Assembly: GCA_032622095.1 (NCBI GenBank)
Contig: CP136061.1
Location: 9,565,287 to 9,629,286 of the forward strand
DNA: 64,000 nucleotides
Direction of reading: 5' to 3'
Source: Siphonodentalium dalli
Taxonomy: Eukaryota; Mollusca; Scaphopoda; Gadilida; Siphonodentaliidae
The notes beneath the pieces are model-generated. The model saw only the letters and a program-made list of their open reading frames with translations. It was not told the origin of the DNA and ran no database searches. The stretch's first letter is position 1. Every line of letters starts with the position of its first letter. This document shows, in pieces, positions 46,280 to 56,175 of this stretch. A program made the position numbers and the translations under genes.

Positions 46280-47470
46280 GGTTATAATACACCAAATACA
46301 AATTAGTAGAGTGATTTCCCCTACCCCTGGGACCCCCAAGCTAGGATCAGCATAAAAAAAATCCTGGCAGCTGAATGGTAATGATACATGGATAAAAAGT
46401 GCACGAAAAATGCACAAAAGTGTTTCCCGACGAGAAACATCAAATATAGCCATATGGTAAACGGTTAGGGCTGTCCAATTGGCGAATAATTTATGGGAGG
46501 GGTTGGTGTTTTTTTCGATGTCATTTTTTTCTCCATTTTAATGGTAGTGTGACGTTTGTTAAGCCGTACTCATTATCCCCATAATACAAATTGGAAACAT
46601 AAAGCACGTGATATGACAGCTTATTTGGCGTGGGAGCCGTCCAATAAAATTAAAAATTAACCCCTCTGATGCCATTTCTGCTTCTCGTTGTAGAACCAAA
46701 AATTGCCATTTTCGACCTATTTTTGAGCCCAATTTTTAATGAACGTGAGACCATATTTTTGGACCCCAGACAACCTAGATGAACGCCAAGGCAGATTTGT
46801 CGGGTTTGGGCACAACATGGAAGTAAAGCGTGATGTCAGTATGGACAATACTCTAAAATATGATGCAAAATCGGACCAGTATTGGGTCAAACAAAGTTGA
46901 ATTGCCCCTGTTAGATGACAGGTTGACAAAAAAGCCTACCCTGGAAGTTTGCAGAAATGGTTTGTCGATCCAACGCGCCCAAATTTCTGCCAATAAATGC
47001 CTTCTTGTGAAGGGACAATTTTGGATTTCTGTCGATTTTTTTCGAAAATTGTGTAGGTACGCCCAATGTGAACCTAAGTGCGCCCAATTCGCCCAGCGAA
47101 TTGTATGGTATATTTTCTGGAAGTGGTATCTACAAGCTATCAGATCGACAACCTGTATGTACATCGGCATTGTTTACTTTGCCAAAATGCAGCTAAAATG
47201 AAAAAAAAATTGACATTAAAGTCAAAGTAATTTTTTTGCACAATCAGCTATGGGTGCATGGTGGCAGAACATGTTAATAACGTAAGAACACAGACATGTT
47301 ACGAATCAAATTTATTTATTTTGATGTGGGTATATAAATGGACGCAATTTAATATCGTTTGGGCGACTTTCTTGTCTTTCCAGTGACCACTATAGGTTAT
47401 AATACACCAAATACCAATTAGTAGAGTGAATTCCCCTGGGACCCCCAAGCTAGGATCAGCATAAAAAATT
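46280..47470. repeat. ~75-bp direct repeats flanking a 1.0-kb segment
   Basis: GGTTATAATACACCAAATAC plus AAATTAGTAGAGTGA...CCTGGGACCCCCAAGCTAGG plus ATCAGCATAAAAAA occur at 46280-46358 and again at 47395-47467. The enclosed segment has no family motif; one open frame of 113 codons (46860-47201) has no recognised domain. Too short and without TG...CA ends for LTRs. It may be the remains of a tandem duplication or of repeat copies that recombined. Confidence 0.55.
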
Positions 47471-47477
47471 TCAGGAA

Positions 47478-47930
47478 GTTACGATCAAAGCTACAACCTG
47501 TAGCCCGCGCCAAAGGATTTAGTCATGCAAAGAGTAAAATCCAAGATGGCTGCTGGCGGCCATGTTATTTGGCCAAACGACCCCAAAATGACCCGTTCCC
47601 ATCTACATGTCAATATTAACATCCATGACAAATTTCATGATGATCAGACGAACAGTATGACCTGTAGCCCACGCCAATGGATTGAATTTTGAAATCCAAA
47701 ATGGCCTCCAGCGGCCATGTTTTTTGGCCGAATGAGCCCAAAATGACTCGTTCCCATCTACATGCCAATGTCAACATTCATGACAAATTTCATAAAGATC
47801 AGACCAAAGGTACGACCTGTAGCCTGCGCCAAAGGAAATTGTTGACGGACACACGCATACACGGACGACGCCAAACGGACGACGCCAAACCATGGCAATA
47901 GCTCAAACTTACAAAGTAAGTTGAGCTAAT
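47478..47930 (+). mobile_element. HINE-like element, family F2, copy d (5' truncated)
   Basis: Two and a half internal units (GTAGCCCGCGCCAAAGGATT, AAGATGGCTGCTGGCGGCCA), an ACACGGACGACGCCAAACGG tract and the complete 3' hairpin ATAGCTCAAACTTAC-AAA-GTAAGTTGAGCTAA. The 5' palindrome is absent. Confidence 0.75.
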
Positions 47931-48055
47931 AAATACTACTGAAAGGGAAGTAATTCTGATTCTAGCACTAATAACAACATTCGAGTCCATGGTGAGGCAA
48001 CTATAAAACAAAATAGAGAAAGGATATTGAGTTATAGGAATTACGCATGGTACAC

Positions 48056-48941
48056 CAGGGACCAGCCTAGACCAGATTTTCAGGGCGAAATGACTTCGCC
48101 CTACTATAAAAATAAGGCGAAGTTGCCGTTCTATAGGGCGAAGTGAGTCTACAAAATTAAATTGATCAGTACTACGACATGAGTCGCTATAGAACGAAAA
48201 TAGGAGAGATGAAATATGTCAATTAAACTTATGAAACAATGGTTGAAATATGGAGTCATTATGTTCACTTCATGACCCTAATAACTATTAATAATACCCA
48301 AACATAATTGTGAGAAGATAGCAGCATTTTATATCGTAATTGTGAGAGAATGACAGGATTTTATTTCATATTTTTATTTCATATTTTTCGGTTTGTTAAA
48401 AATGCCAACAATATTTATCAAACAGAAACGAAACGAAATCATGAACACTTTTACTGCGCTCTGTTAGTAATCCCGTTTGAAATTTTAATATGCTTCACAA
48501 ATGAATTTGTTTTAAAATTTCTTTAACCAAACTCCATAGAGGGAGTGATGAATTGACACATTGTGAGAGGTGTGAGTTGTAATCTTCATTGTAAGGTGTG
48601 GTAATCACGGTAATCTAAAAATAACAACAACCAGATTAACACTTGAGGGCCGACGATGTTTTCACAGCTGCCAGTAATCACACTCCGTTGTCAACATGCT
48701 TCCAGATTGGAGCCTTACAGGTGTTAATTGTTTTATAACACCATGATATACCCTGATAGTGGAGTATTGTGTGCAATCACAGTTGACAGTTGTAAATTAT
48801 CATAAATTATTTGGGGCATTTTGCCGAATTTCGTCAGTCAACTTTGGAATTTTTAGGGCGACTTGAACTTCGCCCTACTGCAAAAATAAGGCGAAGCGGA
48901 CGGCGCTAGGGCGAAGAAGTCGCCCACTCGGCTGGTCCCTG
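48056..48941. mobile_element. Non-autonomous hAT element with intact 8-bp TSD
   Basis: The terminal inverted repeats CAGGGACCAGCC ... GGCTGGTCCCTG are flanked by a perfect 8-bp direct repeat TGGTACAC at 48048-48055 and 48942-48949. CAGGG-type ends with 8-bp duplications are hallmarks of the hAT superfamily. Subterminal copies of AGGGCGAA / TTCGCCCTA occur near both ends (about 48085-48150 and 48855-48920) and may be transposase-binding repeats. The 886-bp interior has no transposase frame, so movement would need a transposase from elsewhere. Confidence 0.9.
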
Positions 48942-48951
48942 TGGTACACTG

Positions 48952-49480
48952 CATAACCACTCATTAGACTCCGATTACATAACCACTCATTAGACTCCGA
49001 TTACATAACCACTCATTAGACGCCGATTACATAACCACCCATTAGACTCCGATTACATAACCACTCATTAGATGCCGATTACATAAGCACCCATTAGACA
49101 CCGAATACATAACCACTCATTAGACGCCGATTACATAACCACTCATTAGACGCTGATTACATAACCACTCATTAGACGCTGATTACATAACCACTCATTA
49201 GATGCTGATTACATAACCACCCATTAGACTCCGATTACATAACCACTCATTAGACGCTGATTACATAACCACCCATTAGACTCAGATTACATAACCACTC
49301 ATTAGATGCCGATTACATAAGCACCCATTGGACGCCGATTACATAACCACTCATTACACGCCGATTACATAACCACTCATTAGACGCCGATTACATAACC
49401 ACTCACTAGATGCCGATTACATAACCACTCATTAGACAGTGATTACTTTAAATGGACATGGTAAGCTGCATAACCTCTCA
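48952..49480. repeat. Minisatellite, 26-bp unit, about 19 copies
   Basis: The unit is CATAACCACTCATTAGACGC plus CGATTA, with variants ACTCC, ATGCC, CACCC and GCACC. It starts directly beside the right target duplication of the hAT element at 48056-48941. There are no unique spacers, so it is not CRISPR-like. Confidence 0.95.
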
Positions 49481-49612
49481 TTAGATGCCAATTGGCAAGG
49501 GAGGGCTTGTAAATAAGTAAACACTTCTAAACAATATAATATTGTATTGAGGCTTTTGTAAAGCAAAAGTGGGTGAAAGACGAATTATAAATAAATTATT
49601 AAAATACGTTAG

Positions 49613-49785
49613 TCGTATATGTCATCAACGTCGTTTTTCGTTTGATCTATGAGCGTATAGACCGTTCAGTAGACGAATAACATACTGTATAATTCCGCGA
49701 AGCGGATTATACTAAGTATGTTATTCGTCTACTGATCGGTCTATAGGCTCATAGATCAACCGAAAAACGACGTTGATGGCTTATA
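49613..49785. mobile_element. Palindromic foldback MITE (~173 bp)
   Basis: TCATCAACGTCGTTTTTCGT, TTGATCTATGAGC, GTAGACGAATAACATACT on the left are mirrored by AGTATGTTATTCGTCTAC, GCTCATAGATCAA and ACGAAAAACGACG... on the right. The centre is AATTCCGCGAAGCGGATT, itself a hairpin. Confidence 0.75.
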
Positions 49786-50229
49786 ATTACAACTATAACA
49801 CTTTATTTTCAGCTATCTACTATTAATCCATCTCAGAAAATTAATTGCCAAAACATGATTTTCCGTTGGACAATCTCAAAATTTGGTTGATGGGCCGAAA
49901 ATAAATTGGCCGAAATTGTCAACGAGCATCTTCGTCAAGCAAACTTTCAGAAAATAAATATTTACGCTTCAACTTCAATTTTCAGCAATAAACAATCCAT
50001 GATAAAAAGAATTACTTGTTTGGCTACGATTTACGTTGAAAATGACTCAACAACAACCCAATAATTATCAACACACACAGAGTCGAATCCGCGATCTCCG
50101 GTAAAATTAACTCCAGACCAGTCCAGACTCCAGTCCGATCACGGCCGATGTAATTTGTAAACAAATGCCCTGATCATATCTAATGTTCTCGTGACAAATG
50201 TCATGTCATTAGCATTGTAATAAAGCTGA
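49786..50229. other. Intergenic, no gene seen
   Basis: No coding region or repeat that I can support. Confidence 0.5.
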
Positions 50230-52115
50230 ATGAAAGTGTCAATGACACTGTAGCTCAACTTGGAAAGGAAATAATTTCATGTGTTAAAGTCAATGGAGTG
50301 ATTAGGAATGTGGAAAGTTGAAAGGCCTAGTTACGCAAAGAGTAAAATCTAAGATGGCCGCTGGCAGCCATGTTTTTTTGCCAAATGACCCCAAAAAGAT
50401 TCGTTCCCATTTACATGTCATTATTAACATCCAGTACAAATTTCATGATGATCTGACAAATGATACGACCTGTAGCCTGTGTCAAAGGATTTAGTCATGC
50501 AAAGAGTAAAATCCAAGATGGCTGCTGGCAGCCATGTTTTTTTTGGCCAAATGACTCCAAAATGAATAATTCTCATCTACATGTCATTGTTAACATCCGT
50601 AACAAATTTCATGAAGATCTGACCAAAGCTACGACCTGTAGGCCGCGCCAAAGGATTTAGTCATGCAAAGATATAATCCAAGATGGCTTCTGGTGGCCAT
50701 TTTGTTTGGCCAAATGACCCCAAAATGACTCGTTCCCATCTACATGTCAATATTAACATCCATGACAAATTTCATGATGATCAGACGAGCAGTATGACCT
50801 GTAGCCCGCGCCAATGGATTGAATTTTGAAATCCAAAATGGCGACTGGTGGTCATGTTTTTTGCCGAATAACCCCAAAATAACTCATTCCCATCTACATG
50901 ACAATGTCAACATTCACGACAAATTTCATAAAGATCGGACCAAAAGTACGACCTGTAGCCCGTGCTAATGGATTGAATTTTGAAATCCAAGATGGCCACT
51001 GGCGGCCATGTTGTTTGTCCGAATGACCCCAAAATGACTCGTTCACATCTACATTCCAATTTCAACAGCCATGACAAATTTCATGATGATCAGACTAAAG
51101 GTACGACCTGTAGCCCGTGCTAAAGGATTTAGTCATACAAAGAGTAAAATCCAAAATGGCTGCTGGTGGCCATATTTTTTTGCCGAATGACCCCAAAATG
51201 ACTCGTTCCCATCTATATGTCATTGTTAACATCCATGAAAAAATTTATGATGATCCGACCAAAGGTACGACCTGTAGGCCGTGCCAAAGAATTTAGTCAT
51301 GCAAAGAGTAAAATCTAAGATGGCTGCCAGTGGCCATGTTTTTCGGCCGAACAACCCCAAAATTACTCGTTCCCATCTACATTTCAATATTAATATCCAT
51401 GACTAATTTCATGATGATCAAACGAACAATACGACCTGTAGCCCGTGCTAATGGATTGAATATTGAAATCCAAGATGGCCACTGGCAGCCACGTTTTTAT
51501 CCCGAATGAACCCAAAATGACTCGTTCCCATCTACATTTCAATGTCAACAGCTATGACACATTTTATGATGATCCGACCAAGGGTACGACCTGTAGGCCG
51601 TACCAAAAAATTTAGTCATGCAAAGAGTAAATCTAAGATGGCTGCCGGCAGCCATGTTTTTTGGCCGAATGACCCCAAAATTAGTCGTTCCCATCTACAT
51701 GTCAATGTTAACATTCATGACAAATTTCATGATGATCAGACCAAAGGTACCGGTACGACCTGTAGCCCGTGCTATGGATTGAATTTTGAAATCCAAGATG
51801 GCCGCTGGCAGCCATGTTGTTTGTCCGAATGACCCGAAAATGACTCTTTCCCCATCTACATTCCAATTTCAACAGCCATGACAAATTTCATGATGATCAG
51901 ACTAAAGGTACGACCTGTAGCCCGTGCTAAAGGATTTAGTCATACAAAGAGTAAAATCCAAAATGCCTGCTGGCGGCCATGTTGTTTTGCCGACCAAAGG
52001 TACGACCTGTAGCCCGTGCTAAAGGAAATTGTTGACGCATCACGCACACATGCACGACGGACGACAAAGCCATGGCAATAGCTCAAACTTTACAAAGTAA
52101 AGTTGAGCTAAAAAT
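50230..52115 (+). mobile_element. HINE-like element, family F2, copy e
   Basis: The 5' palindrome ATGAAAGTGTCAATGACACT is at 50230. About eleven ~155-bp internal units alternate two subtypes (those followed by GATTTAGTCATGCAAAGAG and those followed by GATTGAATTTTGAAATCCA). The 3' tract is ACGCACACATGCACGACGGA and the 3' hairpin ends at about 52113. The longest F2 copy in the window. Confidence 0.8.
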
Positions 52116-52199
52116 GTTAAAAGGGTTGTAATCGGGTAACACATTTTATTTATTTCCAATAAATTTTGCCATGTTGATCAGCCTGATTTATGATAAGTT

Positions 52200-52752
52200 G
52201 TGTTCTCACAGGTGGCGGCCATGTTGTTTTGCCGAATGACCCCAAAATGATTCGTTCCCATCTACATGTCATTATTAACATCCATGAAAAAATTTATGAT
52301 GATCCGACCAAAGGTACGACATGTAGGCCGTGCCAAAGAATTTAGTCATGCAAAGAGTAAAATCTAAGATGGCTGCTGGTGGCCATGTTTTTTGGCCGAA
52401 CAACCCCAAAATTACTCGTTCCCATCTACATGTCAATATTAACATCCATGACAAATTTCATGATGATCAGACGAACAGTACGACCTGTAGCCCGTGCTAA
52501 TGGATTGAATGTTGAAATCCAAGATGGCCACTAGCGGCCATGTTTTTTTCCCGAATGAACCCAAAATGACTCGTTCCCATCTACATGTCAATGTCAACAG
52601 CTATGACAAATTTCATAATGATCCGACCAAAGGTACGACCTGTAGCCCGTGCTAAAGGAAATTGTTGACGCATCACGCACACATGCATGACGGACGACAA
52701 AGCCATGGCAATAGCTCAAACTTTACAAAGTAAAGTTGAGCTAAAAATGTTA
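52200..52752 (+). mobile_element. HINE-like element, family F2, copy f (partial, duplicated with flank)
   Basis: It begins inside an internal unit (GTGGCGGCCATGTTGTTTTG) and ends with the same 3' tract and hairpin as copy e. Both copies are followed by the same ~100 bp of non-element DNA (GTTAAAAGGGTTGTAATCGG ... GATAAGTTGTGTTC) at about 52117-52192 and 52749-52840. Copy f therefore arose by a local tandem duplication of ~640 bp, not by transposition. Confidence 0.75.
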
Positions 52753-52845
52753 AAAGGGTTGTAATCGGGTAACACATTTTATTTATTTCCAATAAATTTT
52801 GCCATGTTGATCAGCCTGATTTATGATAAGTTGTGTTCACAGTAG

Positions 52846-53386
52846 TAACTATACACGTTGTCATAGACGCTTTTTCGAAATATGGACAAATAAAAAACAC
52901 GGCTCGAACTTCGAGTGTTCAATCGAGCTTTACAAAAACATGAATACGGCTTAAATGATCAGACATAAGTATAGTATAGTGTATATAAGAAGCAGAGACA
53001 TGGAATATAGACATAGACTACTTGTTCAAATGTTTCTAACATTGAGTTTTCGAGTTGTTTTTACACTGAAATTATAATGGAATTCTCGTTCCGCGCTTTC
53101 GCGTCAACCGGGGACGTCGTGTGGGGCGACGGTTATAGACTCGCCCAATTTTCTTAAAGTGTCACTACGCGATGTGACTCGTCTACTGCAAAGTCTATGC
53201 ACTGATAGACGCAGGTCACGCGGTAGCCTCTCGACCAATCAAATGCCCGCATTTCGACGAAAACGAAAGTAGTTGTAATTATACATACTAAATGACAATT
53301 TGACAAACAAATATCAATAAACCAAATAACATCCAAATACATATTCACACTCAAAGAAATGAAGAACAAATAATACCAAATTAGTA
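52846..53386. other. Intergenic, no gene seen
   Basis: Unique-looking sequence with a short CpG-rich stretch near 53090-53130; no coding region supported. Confidence 0.45.
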
Positions 53387-54530
53387 ACAAGAGGTGGCAT
53401 CAGAGATGCTGTGTCTCGTTTTAGGTTGCTCACCGCCGGTGGCTACCGCCAATTGGTGTGCATCAGTATCGGTAGACTAATTAATAGGTAAAATCGGTTA
53501 ATATTTGTTCAAGTTATCGACTAATTAAGGGCCATAACTCTATCAAATTTTATCGGGCCAGGCTGGTTTTCGAACTCGTCCAGGATATTATTGGAAGACA
53601 TCTATATACCAAATTTTAGTTGACGTTTGTTGAAGTTATCGCGCTAACGAGCTAAAAATTCACGAAAAATGACTAATTAAGGGCCATAACTCTATAAAAT
53701 TTTATCGGGCCAGGCTGGTTTTCGAACTCGTCCGAAATATTCTTGGCAAGTATGTCTATTCCAAATTTTAAACAAATCGGAGGACGTTTGTTGAAGTTAT
53801 CGCGCTAACGAGCTAAAAATTAACGAAAAATGACTAATTAAGGGCCATAACTCTATCAAATTTTATTGGGCCAGGCTGGTTTTCGAACTCGTCCAGGATA
53901 TTATTGGAAGACACTTATATACCAAATTTTAGTTGAATCGGATGACGTTTGTTGAAGTTATCGCGCTAACGAGCTGAAAATTTGTGAAAAAATGACTAAT
54001 TAAGGGACATAACTCTATCAAATTTTATCGGACCTGGCCGGTTTTCGAACTCGACCGAGATATTCTTGGGAGACACCTATATACCAAATTTCAATCAAAT
54101 CGGATAACGTTTGTTGAAGTTATCTCGCTAACGAGCTGAGAAAATTCGTGAAAAATGACTAATTAAGGGCCATAACTCTATCAAATTTTATCGGACCAGG
54201 CCGGTTTTCAAACTCTTCCGAGATATTCTTGGGAGACACCTATATCCCAAATAAATTTCAATCGAATCAGATAACGTTTGTTGAAGTTGTTGCGCTAACG
54301 AGCCTAAAATCAGTGAAAAATGGCAAAGGGCCATAACTCTGTAATAAATGTGCGGACGAACCCGATTTTTTGTCTGCAGCTTACGTGCATGGATATGTAC
54401 TCACACACCAAATTTTTAAATCCGTCAATAAACGGTTGAGTTATAAGCAAAACACGCCGCCCGTCCGCCCGCCCACCGTCCCTCATCAAACTATAAGTCG
54501 AGTTTTGGAAAATAACTCGACTAAAAACAT
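53387..54530 (+). mobile_element. HINE-like element, family F3
   Basis: The 5' end AACAAGAGGTGGCATCAGAG has a palindrome GCATC-AGA-GATGC. The body has five to six ~155-bp units with TAATTAAGGGCCATAACTCT, CAAATTTTATCGGGCCAGGC, TTTTCGAACTCGTCC and GAAGTTATCGCGCTAACGAG. A GCCCGTCCGCCCGCC-type tract replaces ACGG here. The 3' hairpin is AGTCGAGTTTT-GGA-AAATAACTCGACT. Confidence 0.75.
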
Positions 54531-54806
54531 TGACCTAAAAATGTAGGAATCAAAGGTCGGACAAAATTATACATGTTGCAAAAAAATTCTAAGTCGAAAA
54601 AGGGGGGATAACTCCACCAAAAAAAGTCCAACAGACGTCATAATCGCAGGTGCACAGGTTCCCATGGAGGTTGATGTCTGTGCCAAGTTTCACGGAAAAT
54701 GATCATAAAACGACACAGAAAAACTATGGACAGACGGACAGACGGACGGACAAGCTGATTCCAGTATACCCCCCCCCCCCCCACAACTCGTTACGAGGGG
54801 TATAAA
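54527..54806 (+). mobile_element. HINE-like element, family F4, 3' fragment
   Basis: It directly abuts the 3' end of the F3 element. It contains TAAAAATGTAGGAATCAAAG, TCCAACAGACGTCATAATCG, CAGACGGACAGACGGACGGA and the 3' hairpin TATACCCCCCCCCC...GAGGGGTATA. The 5' half of the family (present at 23309) is missing, as if the F3 element had landed in it. Confidence 0.7.
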
Positions 54807-54836
54807 AAGAACAGAAATATGTTAGAAAAAACTTAC

Positions 54837-54929
54837 GATAAATGGAATAATGAGGTCTCCAGGTGTATGTGATGTTATCACGGCTGTCCAGATGGAGGCT
54901 CTCAATGCTGATGGTTATTCCTTCACCAA
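54837..54929 (-). CDS. Candidate internal exon, unrecognised protein
   Basis: Minus strand: acceptor (TTTCATTACAG) before 54929, 93-nt open exon, and strong donor (ATC|GTAAGT) after 54837. It encodes GEGITISIESLHLDSRDN and ITYTWRPHYSIY (phase 1 on both sides). The alternation of polar and hydrophobic residues looks like a beta-rich extracellular domain; no family is recognised. Splice sites on both sides plus a symmetric length (31 codons) favour a real exon or a recent relic. Confidence 0.45.
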
Positions 54930-54992
54930 CTGTAATGAAACACATACATTTATATAATGGAGGCTCCGATGGTGAAATGCGATATTAATATG

Positions 54993-55182
54993 AAAGTGTC
55001 AATACTTTAACTCAACTTGGGAAGTAGTTTATTTTTTGCTGAGCAATGAATAGAATGATAAAGAAGACAGAAAGCCAAAAAGCTACGGTAAAGGTCTTGT
55101 ATTGTGTAGATGAAATTATTCTCAATTCAAACATTTCACGGATTTAAATTTGAAATGCAAGATGACTGCTGGCAGCCATGTT
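54993..55182 (+). mobile_element. Degraded F2-like fragment
   Basis: TATGAAAGTGTCAATACTTT plus AACTCAACTTGGGAAGTAG resembles the F2 5' end with the palindrome damaged, and GAAATGCAAGATGACTGCTG plus GCAGCCATGTTT resembles the internal repeat. It sits between the candidate exons at 54837-54929 and 55613-55901. Confidence 0.5.
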
Positions 55183-55334
55183 TTATACTGAAAAGGTCGA
55201 AGATGCTGGCTTGCCCAGGGCTATTGTTCTCATACAGGTGTCGATTTTTATCAAATTACGCACACGTCCCGGCTTACTCTCATTAGGCCCAGTTGTAACT
55301 GTCACTCCAACAACAGTTGAATACAGTAGGAGAG

Positions 55335-55660
55335 GCGATGTATGGTGATACACCGAGTGGCCACGGCATGTCGATAATGTATAATGAAGCACTTACCTTG
55401 GTTTGGTGACCTGATATCTTGTGGCAGCTAATCTGACTTAAAGCGATGTATGGTTACACACCGAGTGGCCACGCCATGTCGATAATGTATAATGAAGCAC
55501 TTACCTTGGTTTGGTGACCTGATATCTTGTGGCAGCTAATCTGACTTAAAGCGATGTATGGTTACACACCGAGTGGCCACGCCATGTCGATAATGTATAA
55601 TGAAGCACTTACCTTGGTTTGGTGACCTGATATCTTGTGGCAGCTAATCTGACTTGCAGC
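55335..55660. repeat. 108-bp tandem triplication copying a splice donor
   Basis: Units start with CACCGAGTGGCCACG at 55351, 55459 and 55567 (period exactly 108). Each contains, on the minus strand, the end of the candidate exon (CAGGTCACCAAACCAAG) and its donor GTAAGTGC. The copies are almost identical, so the event is recent. The third unit merges into the candidate exon at 55613. Confidence 0.85.
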
Positions 55661-55901
55661 AGCAACAAGGAAGTCATAGCTGATATTTCCATCTCTCACA
55701 TCATCTGTATCGGCAACATACTGTCATACACACAGACCAGATGTAGAGACTTTGGATGGGCCTTGTAACCAGACATCCTCATTGACTTTCGGACAGTCAG
55801 CATACACCATACACACCATTACCGTCCCTGACAACATAATGCCATATAATGTACATAGGCTTTCCTGTAGCAACAGAGACTTATTTGAATCAACATCTGA
55901 G
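55613..55901 (-). pseudogene. Candidate exon(s) of the same minus-strand gene
   Basis: Minus strand: acceptor (GCTTCATTTCAG) before 55901 and perfect donor (CCAAG|GTAAGTGC) after 55613. The first part encodes SLLLQESLCTLYGIMLSG and VYADCPKVNEDVWLQGPSK, then meets a TGA at 55724-55726. Past it the same frame reads DTDDVRDGNISYDFLVAA. An alternative acceptor at 55721 (TATGACAG) would make the second part a separate exon without a stop. Phases do not match the exon at 54837-54929 directly, so intermediate exons or damage must be assumed. Confidence 0.35.
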
Positions 55902-56175
55902 CTGAAATGAAGCAAATATTAAAGTAAATACTCAGGCCAGTATACTGTCATAACATATTGTTACAGGTTAACTGGATTCACTATATTCTGGTCTGCAGCA
56001 TGTACATATATATCATATAATGCATTGATAAATCGTACATGATAGATGTAAACTTTCATGGTAGTTTGTCTTCATGTTACATCCTGGGAGACCGCTGGAA
56101 AAACACAGTGGGGGGGAATTGTTGCTATGAAGCTTCAGCTGCAAACATTTGTTAGCAGATATTATTATATATTAT

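Noticed and set aside
46860-47201. Plus-strand frame of 113 codons
   Set aside because: An overlapping minus-strand frame is equally long, residues show no domain pattern, and it lies in a repeat-bounded segment, so it is not listed as a gene.
46280-47470. LTR retrotransposon suggested by direct repeats
   Set aside because: Repeats are only ~75 bp, lack TG...CA ends, and the interior has no primer-binding site, polypurine tract, protease, RT or integrase motif.
48952-49480. Regular 26-bp repeats resembling a CRISPR array
   Set aside because: The repeats are contiguous with no unique spacers, and the context is an animal genome full of retroelements. It is a minisatellite.
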